This document shows positions 1 to 13,100 of a stretch of DNA of 64,000 bases, piece after piece. Under the pieces are notes generated by a model. It searched no databases and had not been told where the DNA came from. It saw nothing but the letters and a program-made list of their open reading frames with translations. The stretch spans positions 13,529,519-13,593,518 of the forward strand of contig NC_064539.1 of the NCBI RefSeq assembly GCF_023856365.1, given 5' to 3'. The translations under genes were made by a program, and so were the position numbers. Position 1 is the first letter of the stretch. Each line of letters begins with the position of its first letter. The DNA is from Brienomyrus brachyistius. Taxonomy: Eukaryota > Chordata > Actinopteri > Osteoglossiformes > Mormyridae.

Positions 1-850
1 TCTTTGGCATTGCTGATTAAGTTTTGTACTTACTATCTTAACCTTAGTCTTACTGAGGTTTTAACAAAGAGATGGACTTGAACAATATGTAAACACTTAC
101 TTTACTAAGAAATACAGCAATTGTACTAAAAGGTCTCCATTTATTAAAAATATCAGCATAAACATGTCAAAAATGTATGCTACAGCCAGACAATTTCATA
201 ATTATAATCCCTATTACTGGATCCACCACATTCAAATATTGTGTCTGGTTAGACAGAGATTAAGCATACTTATATTTTAAATCTTTTCAGCTGACGTGAG
301 TTCCCAAATACTGCATATGTTCATTGTTAAAACCCTTTCATTGCTTCAGACACTGCCAGACCTTTGTCAGAAAAGGGCAAATGTTATTGACCATGACAGC
401 TGTAGTTTGGCAACACACCTTGTAATTCTTATTGTGACCCCGCAGCTGTGCTGTCCAAAATGAAGATATTTACCTGTGTCCCTTTACTCAGATATCTTTA
501 TATTTGTAGAATTTCACATTATGTAAAAGTTCAAAAATTCCTTTGCCTAAAAATGAAAAGTCGCATCTAAATATTTTAAACATAATTAACATAACCAACG
601 CCTAGTCTGCTTGCCAGCGTATGAACGAATAATTTCCATATTCCCATAATTCACCTTCTTTTTTCAGTTTATTTTTTAAATGTACGGCTAATTTTTATAG
701 AAAATACAAATAGACGTACATATATGGATCAAGACTCCAGAATTAATGCCTAATAAAAAAACATATTTATAGTAGAACATAATAAGTATAAATATATGTC
801 TATTCCTAATGTCCAGCGCATCAGTTCTATAGTGGTTCGTGATTTCCCGT
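1..850. other. Upstream flank of rasgef1b, no gene seen
   Basis: AT-rich DNA with no long open frame, no recognisable exon and no interspersed repeat that I can name. It probably belongs to the distal promoter of rasgef1b, but no individual site stands out. Confidence 0.4.
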
Positions 851-1160
851 TAGTTAACTAGGCGAGGCTATTGACCTATAAGGATAGACGCAGAGTTTCC
901 TAGTTTCATCTCGCATCTTTCTGATTGGCTGACGGGCCGCGGTCTTGAGTATCGTGTGGGCTCGCGGGGACCAGCCATTCCCGGCCTTCCCGTTGTTGCA
1001 TTTGAATGGTGCTGCGCCGCGCTCTTGCTCTCCAGTTCAATTGGTGGGCGGGCATCGTGTGGTTGCTCCTGATCTGTAGCGATTACACTTTTCAAAAAGC
1101 TGTTGTTTCGCTTCTCCGCTAAGTGTAAACGCTAGTTGCTAAACGCCGGGGAGGGTAACT
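851..1160 (+). promoter_or_regulatory. rasgef1b: Probable rasgef1b promoter (CpG- and CCAAT-rich)
   Basis: A roughly 300-bp block is visibly richer in CpG than the AT-rich DNA around it. It holds two ATTGG (inverted CCAAT) motifs at 924-928 and 1040-1044, the second beside a GGGCGGG GC box at 1046-1052. No convincing TATA box is seen. It lies just upstream of a good splice donor (1298) and about 3 kb before the first coding exon of rasgef1b, which fits a CpG-type promoter feeding a noncoding first exon. The transcription start is inferred, not seen. An open frame on the opposite strand here matches nothing I know and is probably a by-product of GC content. Confidence 0.55.
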
Positions 1161-1297
1161 CCCTGCTCTGAATTTTTGTCAGAGAGTGCCTTCGAAAAAG
1201 GATTGGGCATTTATACTGCTTATGTACTCACTACTGGTCTTCACTTGACTTCGTGTCTCATCTGAAGGGATTTTTTACATATTTTTTTTCCTTTACG
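1085..1297 (+). other. rasgef1b: Putative noncoding exon 1 of rasgef1b (5' UTR)
   Basis: The sequence ends at a strong donor, ACG|GTAAGT, at 1297/1298. The first coding exon of rasgef1b has its own acceptor (TTAAGCAG|GG at 4178/4179) only six bases before its start codon, so a separate 5' UTR exon must exist upstream. This donor, next to the CpG-rich block, is the best candidate. The 5' boundary is approximate. Confidence 0.45.
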
Positions 1298-4178
1298 GTA
1301 AGTTTCTATATGGTGCATCTTACGTCGTCATTTACGTCTGGCTATTTTAAAAAAAGACAAAAATTGAACTACAGGCATGTTGTTGTTTTTTCTCAACAAC
1401 TTGTCAATAAGATTTAGCAAAACATTATGTACTAATTCTTTTTGCATATCATGCTTTTGGATATATATTGAATGGTTGCGGTCACGATTTTGCGAAAAAG
1501 CGCCTATTGCATTACACCTGGGCTCTAAAAATACGGAAAGGAGATTTGTGATTCCAATGATAATGCGACCATAGATAACTTACGCGCTATTTATATAGAT
1601 AATTAACAAATAGTTATTATAACTAAAACCACGTTAAATGAGGCGCGATGTTTCACTCCTAGATTATTTATTCTACCTGCTGTAGTATCTTAAATTATAT
1701 GCTGTGTTCAAAGAGGCTTAGTATTTATGAACAGCACATGATGCCTGTGTATTGTTCATACGATACGATTGTAACTTGATTAGAAATGTTATCTAGTAAG
1801 ATTCACTCATCACGTTTGGTTGTCACCATGTTTTAATCTGTGTTGCAATAGTTTCCAGGGATTCTTGTTTATTTTATTGATGTGGTCATGTTAGTTTCTT
1901 GCTTTCTTTCGTAGAGGTTAACGTTATCTCACGGGCTTCTTCAGTTTCAAAGCAGTCTATTCTGTGATGGCTTGGGATGAGTCTGTAATTTTTGCTGATA
2001 TTCCACCTTGTTTGCTTGAGACTTTGACCTCTCTGCTTCCAGGTCTAGAAAATCTAATTCTCATAGCAAGTTGGGGTTCAAGATATTAAGATTCAAAATA
2101 AAACTATAGATTTTGAAGTCCTCTGTATAATATAAATTCCTTGTTTATGTCTCCTTTATTAATATGATTTATGTTTTCAATGTTTTGGTTGTACGTTAAA
2201 TATGTGATTAAGCAGGGGGCTGAATTATTTTCCAGTCATATGTTTATTATTATTTGGGTGTCTAACATTACTCATCTGTAGCTGATGTGCAGCCAGTCAG
2301 GATACACAGTACTTCCAGTGATCTTCTCACATTGTGCAGATGAGTCATACTCCTCAGAGTCAAAGTCAAGTCATTTTGGGTCTATTTTTATGTAGTTTCT
2401 CAACAGTGGCGGCTGTCAACATCTCCGACTATCTGGGACAGTTTTCCATAGTGAGAATGGTCTACATTGAGGTTGGGGTTTTGTATTATTTTGGCGCTTC
2501 AGCATTTCTGTTAAAGGATTTGCAAAGTATTGACTTTTCTTGGATACGTTATGGTGCGAGACTCCTATGTTTCTTTTTGGCTGTAAGCACGTTCCACACA
2601 CAAAATGGCTGGAGATGTAAAGGCTTATTATCTGTCCATTTTTCTGTGAATTTCCTCCTACACCTGCTTCAATGACCTTTGCAGCCAACATTTTCAGCTT
2701 CAAATGGGCCACTTTTACACACTCCACAGATGAAGTTAAGTTGGAGCTGATGTCTCTGGTTTAGGGAAAATGGCACAGAAACACCCCCCCCCCCCCCCAA
2801 AAAAAAAAAAAAAAAATAAATAAATAAAAAATCACGTTTTCTTTGCATTAATTCCTGGGAGGGGGAATCTGGCCTCCATGGAGCTCTTCTTGGTCTCTTT
2901 TGGCATTTACTTCTCAGCAATATTGTGGAAGCAGGCCGACGATCGTGCTGTACTTGCCTTAAGATCTTTCTAATTCAGCATCTTGTAAATTGATGATGGA
3001 CGTTTTGAACAACTAGCATATATTGCCCTTTTAAACTGTGCTCTATCCTGTTTAGATACTATTATGATAGTTATATTGTGATGCTGATATGAATATTTTC
3101 AGTTTTTCTAAATAACTTGTGAGGGGATCCTTTTGACGCGGCTATTTTTTTCACGCCATTGACTCCATTGTCACGTTGGAATAGGGACACGCATGCTGGA
3201 ACAGATGTGATGGGTGCTGAAGTGATTTCAGACATGCCAACAGTCCTTACTTCTCATGCTAATTTTCACGGCTGTGCTGAATTTAGGAGGGGCTGTGATT
3301 GATGGTACCGTTGGATGGCTTCTGGCAACCTTACCCCCCTGGCTGCCTTTTTATTATCATTTTTTTTTTTGATCACGGCCCTTGTGTAATCGCCCAAATT
3401 GCTTCCTCAATGGACTCGTGGTGGCTGAAGATTTGGCAATTGTTTTGAGGTCTCTCTCACCCCACACCAGGAGCATTGAATGTTTCCATTGTCCCTCATC
3501 GTGGCCCCCAATAGCGACTGCTAATGCCAGTCCGGGGATTTTTTTTTGGTTGCTTAGTAAATGGCATTTTCAATGCAGCAACCAGAAAGGGTGGGAGAGA
3601 AAGGCAGCCTAGGTGACTGGATCTCGTAGTGGTTCACGCCCTCTGATGTAACTCATTAAAAGGACTGCCGTCCCTCCTCCTTTCTTGTGGGTGTGCTTCT
3701 TTGTGGCAGTGAGGTGGGATTAATGGTCGGCCGACGGGCATTTGATCTCCAGAGTAAGTTGTTTACGTTCTGGGGAGCAAACCAGATCTTTCACAGTGGT
3801 GAGCTTCTGGAACATGCTTTGTTTCTGTCACATGGCCTTTAGAGAGACACATGCCTATGTTTTGCGTATAAATGGCCCTTTTGTGTACATGCCCATGTGA
3901 ATTAGGAACCTTTGAGTAATCAGATATTCATAATCAGTAGATACATTATGCATTCAGTAATTCATAATTGTAAGTAGTAGTTATAATAATTTTGAATACC
4001 TGTTGTGGTGTTAAACTTACTAAAAACATACCATTTATTGTGTAGTCTTATTTTAAGATTGTAATATAGAACTTTTTTGCTGTGTTGTGCTTAACTTCCA
4101 GTTTGCCATGTTCTGTTTAAAATGCCCCTTAAAACACAATGTTGACATTTGTGCACGTATAATGTTTCTTTTAAGCAG
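1298..4178 (+). other. rasgef1b intron 1 (2.9 kb)
   Basis: Runs from the putative exon 1 donor to the acceptor before the start-codon exon. It has no V-SINE copies. A C15-A20 homopolymer pair lies at about 2785-2820. The stretch 3140-3780 is unique, mixed-composition DNA that could hold an enhancer, but nothing specific can be named. Open frames on both strands at 2334-2920 show no family resemblance. Confidence 0.4.
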
Positions 4179-4184
4179 GGAAAC

Positions 4185-7100
4185 ATGCCACAGACGCTAC
4201 CGTTTGGCAGTATGTTTGGACCTGCTGGTTTTAACGACAACGTCTACCAGTCAAAGGAGGAGGGCTATGGGGGCCTGCGTTACCATGACAACAATCTTGT
4301 ATCGGGATCTCTGGAGGCTCTCATTCAGCATTTAGTGCCCAGTGTGGACCACTACCCTGATGTGAGCACCCTTTCAACTCCCCCTTATCAATTTGAAAGA
4401 GATTCTGAAATGGATGGTCATAGGGCTCTTTAAGATGCTGTTAAGGAAATGCTGTGTTTTTTTTTTCCCCCATTCCATCTTCCAGAGGACGTACATCTTC
4501 ACCTTCCTGCTGAGCTCCCGCTTATTCCTGCACCCTTATGAGCTCATGTCTAAGGTGTACCAAATGTTTGTGGAGCACCAAAGACTCGGCGACCCCCATG
4601 CTGACAAGGTGCTCAGAAACTGCATGTGAAGCTCCCCAGTCACTGGCTTTAGCATGAGCCTGTTCGCGATGTAATTTTGAGTGTATGTTGCAGTATCTGC
4701 ATCCATCGTTTAAGTTTTGGTGACTAGGAAACACCATTCTGCTGATCTGTAAATCTGCGCTACAAGTCTGTCAGTGTCTTATCTCATTACTTTTTCTTAC
4801 TTTAATGACATTCTGACCATAAATACCACATACGATGCTGAGGTTGTTCATCTTGGTTCCGCAGATCAGAGTGCGTAAGATCGCGCCCAAGATTGTGCAG
4901 CTCTTGACTGAGTGGACAGAGACTTTCCCCTACGACTTCAGAGATGACCGCATGATGCGAAGCCTGAAGGAGCTGACCCACCGCTTAACCATTGGAGATG
5001 AGGTCGGTTACAGTGCTATGCTGGAGCAAGGAGTAATCCACTACTTTCTTCCAGCTGCAAGCAGAGGAGTTGAGATTCCTTGTCTTGCCTTTGAGGAATC
5101 TTTTCACCTCATTCCAGCATTATTACAGCCCTGAGAGGCCAGCTAGAGCACCTACGAGACTGGAAATGTACAAGGAATTGGATGATCTAGTTGTTTTTTT
5201 GGACATCATGAGCCTGACACTTGAAATATGTTGGGAACGTTATAGGACAGTAACATTTCCTGTTTGCCCAGCATGCACTCATCACAAGCCTTGGCGACTC
5301 GTGGATTCCCACAATGCCGAAAGGGCAATATTTGTTTAAAATGATAAACTGCACATGGCTTGCGAGTCAGACGTGCCTCAGTAGTTGGAATTGGGGGATG
5401 GGAGAAAATGAAGAGGGTGGGTCTCTTGTTTTTCTTTTCCCCTCTCCAACCTCGAAGCAGTTTGTTGAGCCTGACTGCATAAACAGAAAAGGCACATTGT
5501 CCGGGATTCTGGCAGTTTTTGTCAGCTCTAGGCAGCCTTTGGATTGTCTACCTAATGCTGGCTCAGCTCACATGTGCTCCGCTGGTGTCTGTGGTCTTAA
5601 CTGTGCCGGACTTTGCTTCATCATCAGAACCAAACTTCAGCCACGTGTCACAGTTATAGCTGGATGAGTGTATAGTATTAACTCTCAGGGAAAAAAAAGT
5701 AACTGTGTAGGATAATAGTGCATAGACTGATTTTACAAAAATCTGGTTATACAAACCGCAATTATTTAACGTGCTGGTTATCATGTGGTGATGTCCTTGC
5801 TTTGCTATTTAGACTATTTTGAGAATCATATCTGTTTTCTCTGGCTGCATATTTTGACAGAAGCCAGAATGATGTTAAATTTGTGTTTACAGGACAGCTG
5901 GTCTATGTTTAGCACTGGTTGTTTTCCGTACACTGTGAACTCTATGTACTCTCCAAAGCACAACATTGCTTCACATGAGATGGTGCACTGCAAACTGGCT
6001 TTCTGGTGCCTGTCAGATGTCCCTCTGTATCTGTAGCCCAGTGTTTGGAGGATGGAGTCCTACACATATCTGGTGTTATGGTACATTATAAGGGTGTTCT
6101 TTGCAAATGTAGTCAGTTATTTACTGTAATAGTAAACAAGAATTGTTTGAAATTTCTCTGTTGTATTGATGGCATATGTGCTTACACAGATAAGTTAGTT
6201 TTGATGATCAATATTGAATAATTATAGCATAGTCCCTTCTGATGTTTTGTTAAAGGCGCTGTGCGTTTACACAAGTGCACGTTTCGCGTTTTGGGTGCCG
6301 CTATAAATTTAGCTCCCAGATGGGCCTCTGCAACTTCTGAAAGGGATTGGCTTTTGGATCCAGCATCCTGGTTGACCACTACAGCTCTTTGAGTTGATGG
6401 GCTGCAAATTTTGGGCAGGATGTCAGAAGCCTGTAATAGATCAGCATCTGTTTCCAGTGACTTCCAAACCACCCTTTGCTTTACAGCCCTTAATTTGCAG
6501 AGGCTTTCATTACGGAGGTGGTCGGCTTACTGGAGTAGGCACCGGGGAACCTAAACAAGGGTGGCTCTCAGGACTCCACCCCCATGGTTCACATGCACAG
6601 TCATGAGCGATCTATCAGCACCCCTTCCGCAGAGCTGGCCTTCCGAAGTGCTTCAAGCTGGTCTACCAGAATGAGGTGGTGCAGTTCCAGGAAAACACTG
6701 AGCGGGGGAGTTCACTGGGCAGCTTGTTTGGGGTCACGCAGCGAGCCCTGCTGTCCTGCTAGCTCCTGATGCAGTCTGGCTCCAGGGTTAACTGTTCAAG
6801 TAGGCCAGAACTGGCACATGTCAGCATTCTGTATCAACTGTGCACCATGTGGCCCAGAAATTTTGACAACTAATCCCCAGGAATATGTTTCTAAATTTAC
6901 ACCCTCTGTTGGCAACTGGAGCCAATACATTAACAGATGGTTATCTTTTGAAAGTTGGATTTCTTTGATTTCCGGTTGGCCTAGTAGTCTGTCCCTTGAA
7001 AGACAAGTAGTATAATATCAAGAACACATAATTGGTTAAAAAAAAAAAGATTGCTAAGATTCTGCCAGTGATAACCTGCTGTTAGGGTATGATGTAACAT

Positions 7101-10100
7101 CTCATTATGCATCCCGAATGACGCTTTTACTGCCCACCCATTAAGCACGTTTTAATCCAGTGTGTGGGGGAGGGATTGGGCTGTCATTGAGATTCTTTCG
7201 AAACTTGCCTGCCTTTGGCAGTATCCTCGCTGTTACCCCTTTGATTGATGGAGGACAATTAAATTCCCCAGGTTTTTTGGCATCACTCGAACCGCTCCAG
7301 ATAAAGAGGATGCCTGCTGTATTAATCACTCAAGAGGAAACCTAAAGAAACTGTAATCTCTCCACACTCCACCCTCTGCCTCCATCCTGCTGCAGCTGCC
7401 GGGGAGGTCTGATGGTGTGGAATGTGCATGTTGCCCCATCCTGGAGTTGCGCTGCCATTAATTTTTTTTTGTGGTGGGGTTGAAGCATTATGGGTGTAAA
7501 ATATTTTGCTCCCCCCCCACCCCATGCAGGTTTGCAGGAAGGCCGTGCAGCAGATGATGCAGGGTCTAATCCGCAAGCTGGCCGCTCTCAGCCAGTACGA
7601 GGAGCTACTGGTGAAGATCAACGCCACAGTTGCAGAGAGGCTGACCGTGTTGAAAACGAAGCCGCAGTCCATCCAGCGGGATGTTCTGACCGTCTGCAAT
7701 GACGCCTTCAGTTTGGCCCAGCAGCTTACCCACATAGAGCTGGTGAGTGACCCACCTGCTTTCCTTTGGGCTACACATGGAGTTTTATTCTGGGGGCTAA
7801 ATGATGCCTAAGTGCAATTTTATGCAAAAGTCACTTTACATTTTACTCAGTGTAAGCTGGTTAGTTTACTGGGGGGGCAAAAATGAACTCAATATATTTC
7901 TGTGACATAAACATGCTTTGATTTTTTTTTTGTTCCGTTTAGGAGAGACTCAGTTACATTGGACCTGAGGAATTTGTACAAGCCTTTGTTCAGAAAGACC
8001 CGTTGGTTAATAATAAGGTACGGTATTTTTGCATATATGGAATAAAGTGAGGGTGAATCTCAGCTAATTTTGGATAAGTTGCACCTTGAAAGTTTTTTTG
8101 GGAATTGAACGAATTTGGTAAATAAATGCAGTTTTTAGTGGCTAAAACTTTAATTAAATCATACAAAGAAATGCTTAAAATTGCAAATAACATATTTGTT
8201 AATGATAACTTTGTTACCGCTCAGCCGCTCACCAAAGCACCGAGCCGTCCATCCCCCTAAATGCCGGTTGCTCGGCCTGCTCGGCCACCAGAGCTTTGTC
8301 TTTTGACATGCTTCACATTTCACCATCTGCAGTCTTCATTAATGGCCGACTCAAAGCCCCCCACTCCACGTCTTTTAAGAGCAAAGTTCTGGGCGTAATT
8401 GCACATTGCTGGGCCCTTCAGCATGCCTGTGAAGTATGATCCTTTGTTGCGCGGCAGGAGCCACACAGTGGCGGGAAGAAGCAGAGCTGAGAAAAAAGGC
8501 AGGGCCTGAAGAGCCGTGTTTTTCAGCAGGCCGAGCCTTTGGTAAAGCCAATTCTGCCCCCCTGAGCGGGGAAACCATCGGTGGTTCCAGAGTGGAATGC
8601 TGCGGACGGGAATTGTGGGAGAAACAACCTGAATATAGACACTGGGAAGGAGGAGGAAAAACTTTCTTGACAAAAACTTGTCTTACATTAAATGTTAAAG
8701 GGCAATTCCATGCAAATGTCCATTTGATCTCTAACACTTATAAAATGCTATGCATTTCTCACCACTGGGAAGGTCAGGATCAGAAAGTAAAAATCCAGAC
8801 CAAGATTTCGTTTCAAGCAACCAGCTGAGTATAAAAAGTTGCAACAGACCTGGTTGTTTGAAATAAAATCTTGGTCTAGATTTGTACCTTCTTAAGTTGA
8901 ACTTTCTACCTTTGGCATTTCTAGCATGTAAATTTAATATGAATAATGTTCAACCCAAGAGGGTACATGAAAAGTTTGTGCTAATTGGCTCATTGATACT
9001 AAGCTTGTCCATGCTCTGAGCCATTTTGTTTGCCAATATGAGTTCAATTGTCACACCCGTAATGCTGGAATTGCCCAAAAAGCAAAGTAAATTCTAGGGA
9101 AAAGCCTCCATTCACTCGGTTAGTAGCGGCATGATTTTGGACGTGATTTTAAGCACTCTGATCTGCAGCACCCAGCAGGGCAACCAAGGTAATTCTGTTG
9201 TGAAATAACCTTTCTCATGCCGTTGTTTTCACAGAGCCGTTTTAGTGACCGCAAGAAGGCAAACAACCTAGAAGTGTATGTGGAGTGGTTTAACAGGCTC
9301 AGTTACCTGGTGGCCACAGAAATATGCTTGGTAAGCCTTCCGTCTTGTTCTGTCTCTTTTTTTTTTCTTGTCATCTGCCTTTATCAAATCTGACATGTTT
9401 TATGTGACTCTCGCTGTCTAGCCCGTAAAGAAGAAGCAGAGAGCTAGAGTCATTGAGTTCTTCATCGATGTCGCCCGAGAGTGCTTTAACATCGGCAACT
9501 TCAACTCCTTGATGGCCATCATTTGTGAGTATGGCAGTGTGTTGAAGTCTGTAATGTTTCATGGTGGCTGTGTCTTGGGCGTGGGGTGTGGGTGGGGGGC
9601 TTTGTTCTTGTGAAATTTGAGAGACTGTTTTGTTTGTCTCAGGTTTGTGATGACGGGGTTCTGTTTTTGTCATTACTGTGGGAGGTTTACGGGCTTCAGC
9701 GAGTTACGGAGGTTGTGTAACTAGCTCTTCCCACTCATCCAAATCAGCATATTTTCAGAAAAGAATAATAGTAATAGTAATATAGGCATTTTTGATCTCC
9801 GGCTAGAGCTGTTAAGGAGTAAAAGCTGCAGTAATCTAAGTGCTCTGCACAACTGATCACTGACTGAATAAAGTGCTTAAGTTAAATGAAAGCAGAACAT
9901 GACAAACATAATGAAGTGATCATGGGATGTATAGGAACAGGGATACTTGTAGTAAATGTTTCCCAGCTCGCAATTTCAGCTCTGGCCCGCAATGTTCTTG
10001 ATGGTGGACCTTTATGGGGGTGGTGGAAGGGGCTGCATGGAGATGGTGGGAGAGGCAGCTGGCTGGCCAGCAAAGGGCGGGGGGGGGGGGGGCGGAATGT

Positions 10101-13100
10101 GCCGGGTGGACCTTCCTGCAGGCAGATGGTCAGGGAAAGGGCCAGTCAGGCCTGGAGGAGAAGCCAGAAGAGGCAGGCAGCTGTCCCTATTCTGACCCCT
10201 CCCTGGGGATACAACCACAGGCAAGGCCGTAGAGAGGGTCCTCTCCTGAGAGGCAGAGAGGAGAAATTAGTATCCTCAAAAAGAACAAACGAGTCATGAG
10301 AAGGGCTGGTGTTGTCTGCGTTTGTTTTACAGCACACTGCTTAGCCATTGTGTGCTGTGAATAGGCTTATGGCTGATGTCCCTGTCCAGGCTCTCGCACA
10401 CAAATAATGAAGGACTCGCACGTCATTCTGTTGCAATGGATGTTAATTTCTGTTGTTACTAACACCTGTTAGTGCTGAAAAGTCCTCTTCTGATAAGTTG
10501 TTGTTTTTGGCATGCATTGATAAAATTGTATAAATTTATTATTTTTCTAACCAAGCTGGTGAGAATCACATCTGTTGTATAGTTCTTGCATAAAAGAAGA
10601 GACTCGATAAGCATTCATTTGATCTATGGCTTTTTTTCCCTGTGCCAGTTCTGAAGCTGCCCTAATGCTGCATCTTCCAGTAGACGGAAGCGCAACTTAT
10701 GAATATGAAATCTGATTTCCTTTATAGACAGTAACAAAATCTTACCGGAATCTGCTGGGCGTGTGGCTTCTTCAGCAAGCCGGCCTTAATGAGCCGTGCA
10801 GGTGTTGGAGAGCTGCCGGCACCTCGGAGCGCTTTCTCTGAGTCCACAGGGACTGGGAGGTCACATCTTTGATAACTGGGCTGGTTTTGTGCTGCCATTC
10901 CTTCTGCATCCCATTACCATATGTTAAATGCTGCTTCGGAAAGATGTGACTCAAGCCCTGGTTCCATTGTCCCATTCTGGGGTTCTTCCCTGGAGGGAAC
11001 TTGGGAGATGCCAGACAAAGGGCAGTTTGAGGGGTTGCAGCTGGCTGGGATGAGAGGAAGGGGAAGCTCTTGTCCTGCACATGCTGACATGTGCTCTCAT
11101 CTGCTCTCTCCTCAGCTGGGATGAACATGAGCCCAGTTTCCCGGCTGAAGAAAACCTGGGCCAAAGTCAAAACGGCCAAATTCGATATCCTAGAGGTGAG
11201 GACTGTGGCTGTATTCAGCAGGCCTTGTAACACATGATGACTAAGCATATATTGGTGGTTGGATCACATAGATGTGAGCAGAATTATTGAAGTTTTAACT
11301 ACGCTAATTAAAATGAGTACTTACCAGTTTTTTTTTCTCTTTGTAAGTCTTCCTGTAAGGTGTGTGTATTTCTTGATTCATTTTCATGTATATCCTAACC
11401 CTCTCTTTTATATATTGGTAAAAATGAAGGTGTGTATTTTAAAGACAAGGCAAAAAATAGCTTCCTGGATAATGCTTGTATGAGGTGTAGACTGCAGCAC
11501 GCAGAGGCACCTGCGGCACGATGTAAACGTAATTTCTATTTGTAATTTCTTCAAAGAGGTGGAAATTGACAAGTTGTGATATCAGGGCACTGTCTTCAGT
11601 TGCCTTTGTAGCCCACACTGCTCTGCTCTCTGGAGAGATGTGCTCCTCACAGGACAGGCGGTGTTTTGAAATGTAAATTTCCCGTGTGCAGAGCCAGGCT
11701 GCTGGACTGTGGCTTGGCAGTGGGCTCTAGAGGGGAGGAGCTGGTTCAGGGAGAAGATGTACTTCCTATGCTAATGAAATCTGTGTGGAGCCCATTAAAT
11801 CTCCTCTGTGTGCTTGTGCAGATGGTGCAAGGGATGGGAGCACAGGGTGGGCGACTCTCTTTTCTAACACTGGGAGTCAATAGATTTACAGCAGTGTTTC
11901 CCAATCTGGTCCTTGGGGACCCCCAGACAGTCTAGATGTTTGCTCCCTCCCAGCTCCCGGTAGTAGCATGCGCTACTTTAGTAGGAACTCATGATTGTAA
12001 TTCAGAAATAATCCTGTTAAATCAGAAAACATTGCAGGGTGATTTAAGGCCAGGGGGGGTTTTAGGTGCAGTATACTTGACACAAGCAAAAAACCTCACA
12101 AGCTTGATGTTCCATTTGTTATGCAGCACCAAATGGACCCAACCAGCAATTTCTACAACTACCGAACGGCATTGCGTGGTGCTATGCAGAGGTCCATAAC
12201 GGCACATACTAGCAGAGAAAAGGTAAGTCCAGTAGCTGGTTCTGACTGGACCGTTCTTTGTTCCTACCCCCCTCCCACCCCTATGTTTCCGCAAATGTCT
12301 CACAAGCCTCCTTGTGTAGACCAACAAACTTGTTGTGCAACATTTTAGTTTCTGTGATGGTAAGCGCAGTTTTCAAAAACAAGCTCAAGTTCTGATTTAT
12401 TTTCCTTTTTAGGATCGCGTATCTCCATTTTGCCATTCATTATTTGAAATTGTGTGGAAAAAGACTCTCTCACACACACATTTTGAACCGATAAAAGCAC
12501 ATTAATTATGGGGGAAAACAGCAATTTCAGGCACTTTGATGTCAGTGTGCTGTGTACCATGGCAACTTCCAAGAAAATGTATATATTGTTTCTGACGGTG
12601 AAATGTAAGATCAAGATAAAAGCCACACTATGCTAAAGGCTCCAAACTAAATAGTGGCATTTTCGTTACATAACTGTTTTTTAAGCAGAGGTTAGGACAT
12701 TCATGGGTCAACAAAGGGGGACTGATGTATAAAAAGCCGGTTCCTGTTTTAGATATGTTCTCCCATGGAAATTGGCCTAACATTAACAGTGTTATGCAAT
12801 ACAGGTCATTAAAATATCAGCGTTATTTAAGAAAATCACCACCACTGAATTCTGAACTGCATTCTAGTCATGAGACGGTATCCCTAGTCTAGCTGAAATG
12901 TTCTCTGTTTCTGGTAAGATCGCGTAGGCATCTGTTTCTCAGCACAATAAATACATTGTGTATTGTAATGGACTTCATGGGAGTATTGTGAGGCTTAAAG
13001 AAATGGCATTTCAGTTTATTTGATTACACTATTTTGCTCCCATAGTTACCCACAAGGTTGGTTCCTCTACTAAAACAAATATTTGAGCCCTCTTCTATAC

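Noticed and set aside
868..1095. Minus-strand 75-codon frame in the GC-rich block
   Set aside because: It lies in the rasgef1b promoter, is low-complexity and resembles no protein. GC content suppresses stop codons there.
9882..10337. Overlapping frames on both strands in rasgef1b intron 8
   Set aside because: Glycine- and proline-rich translations of a G-rich intronic stretch; all frames are open by composition.
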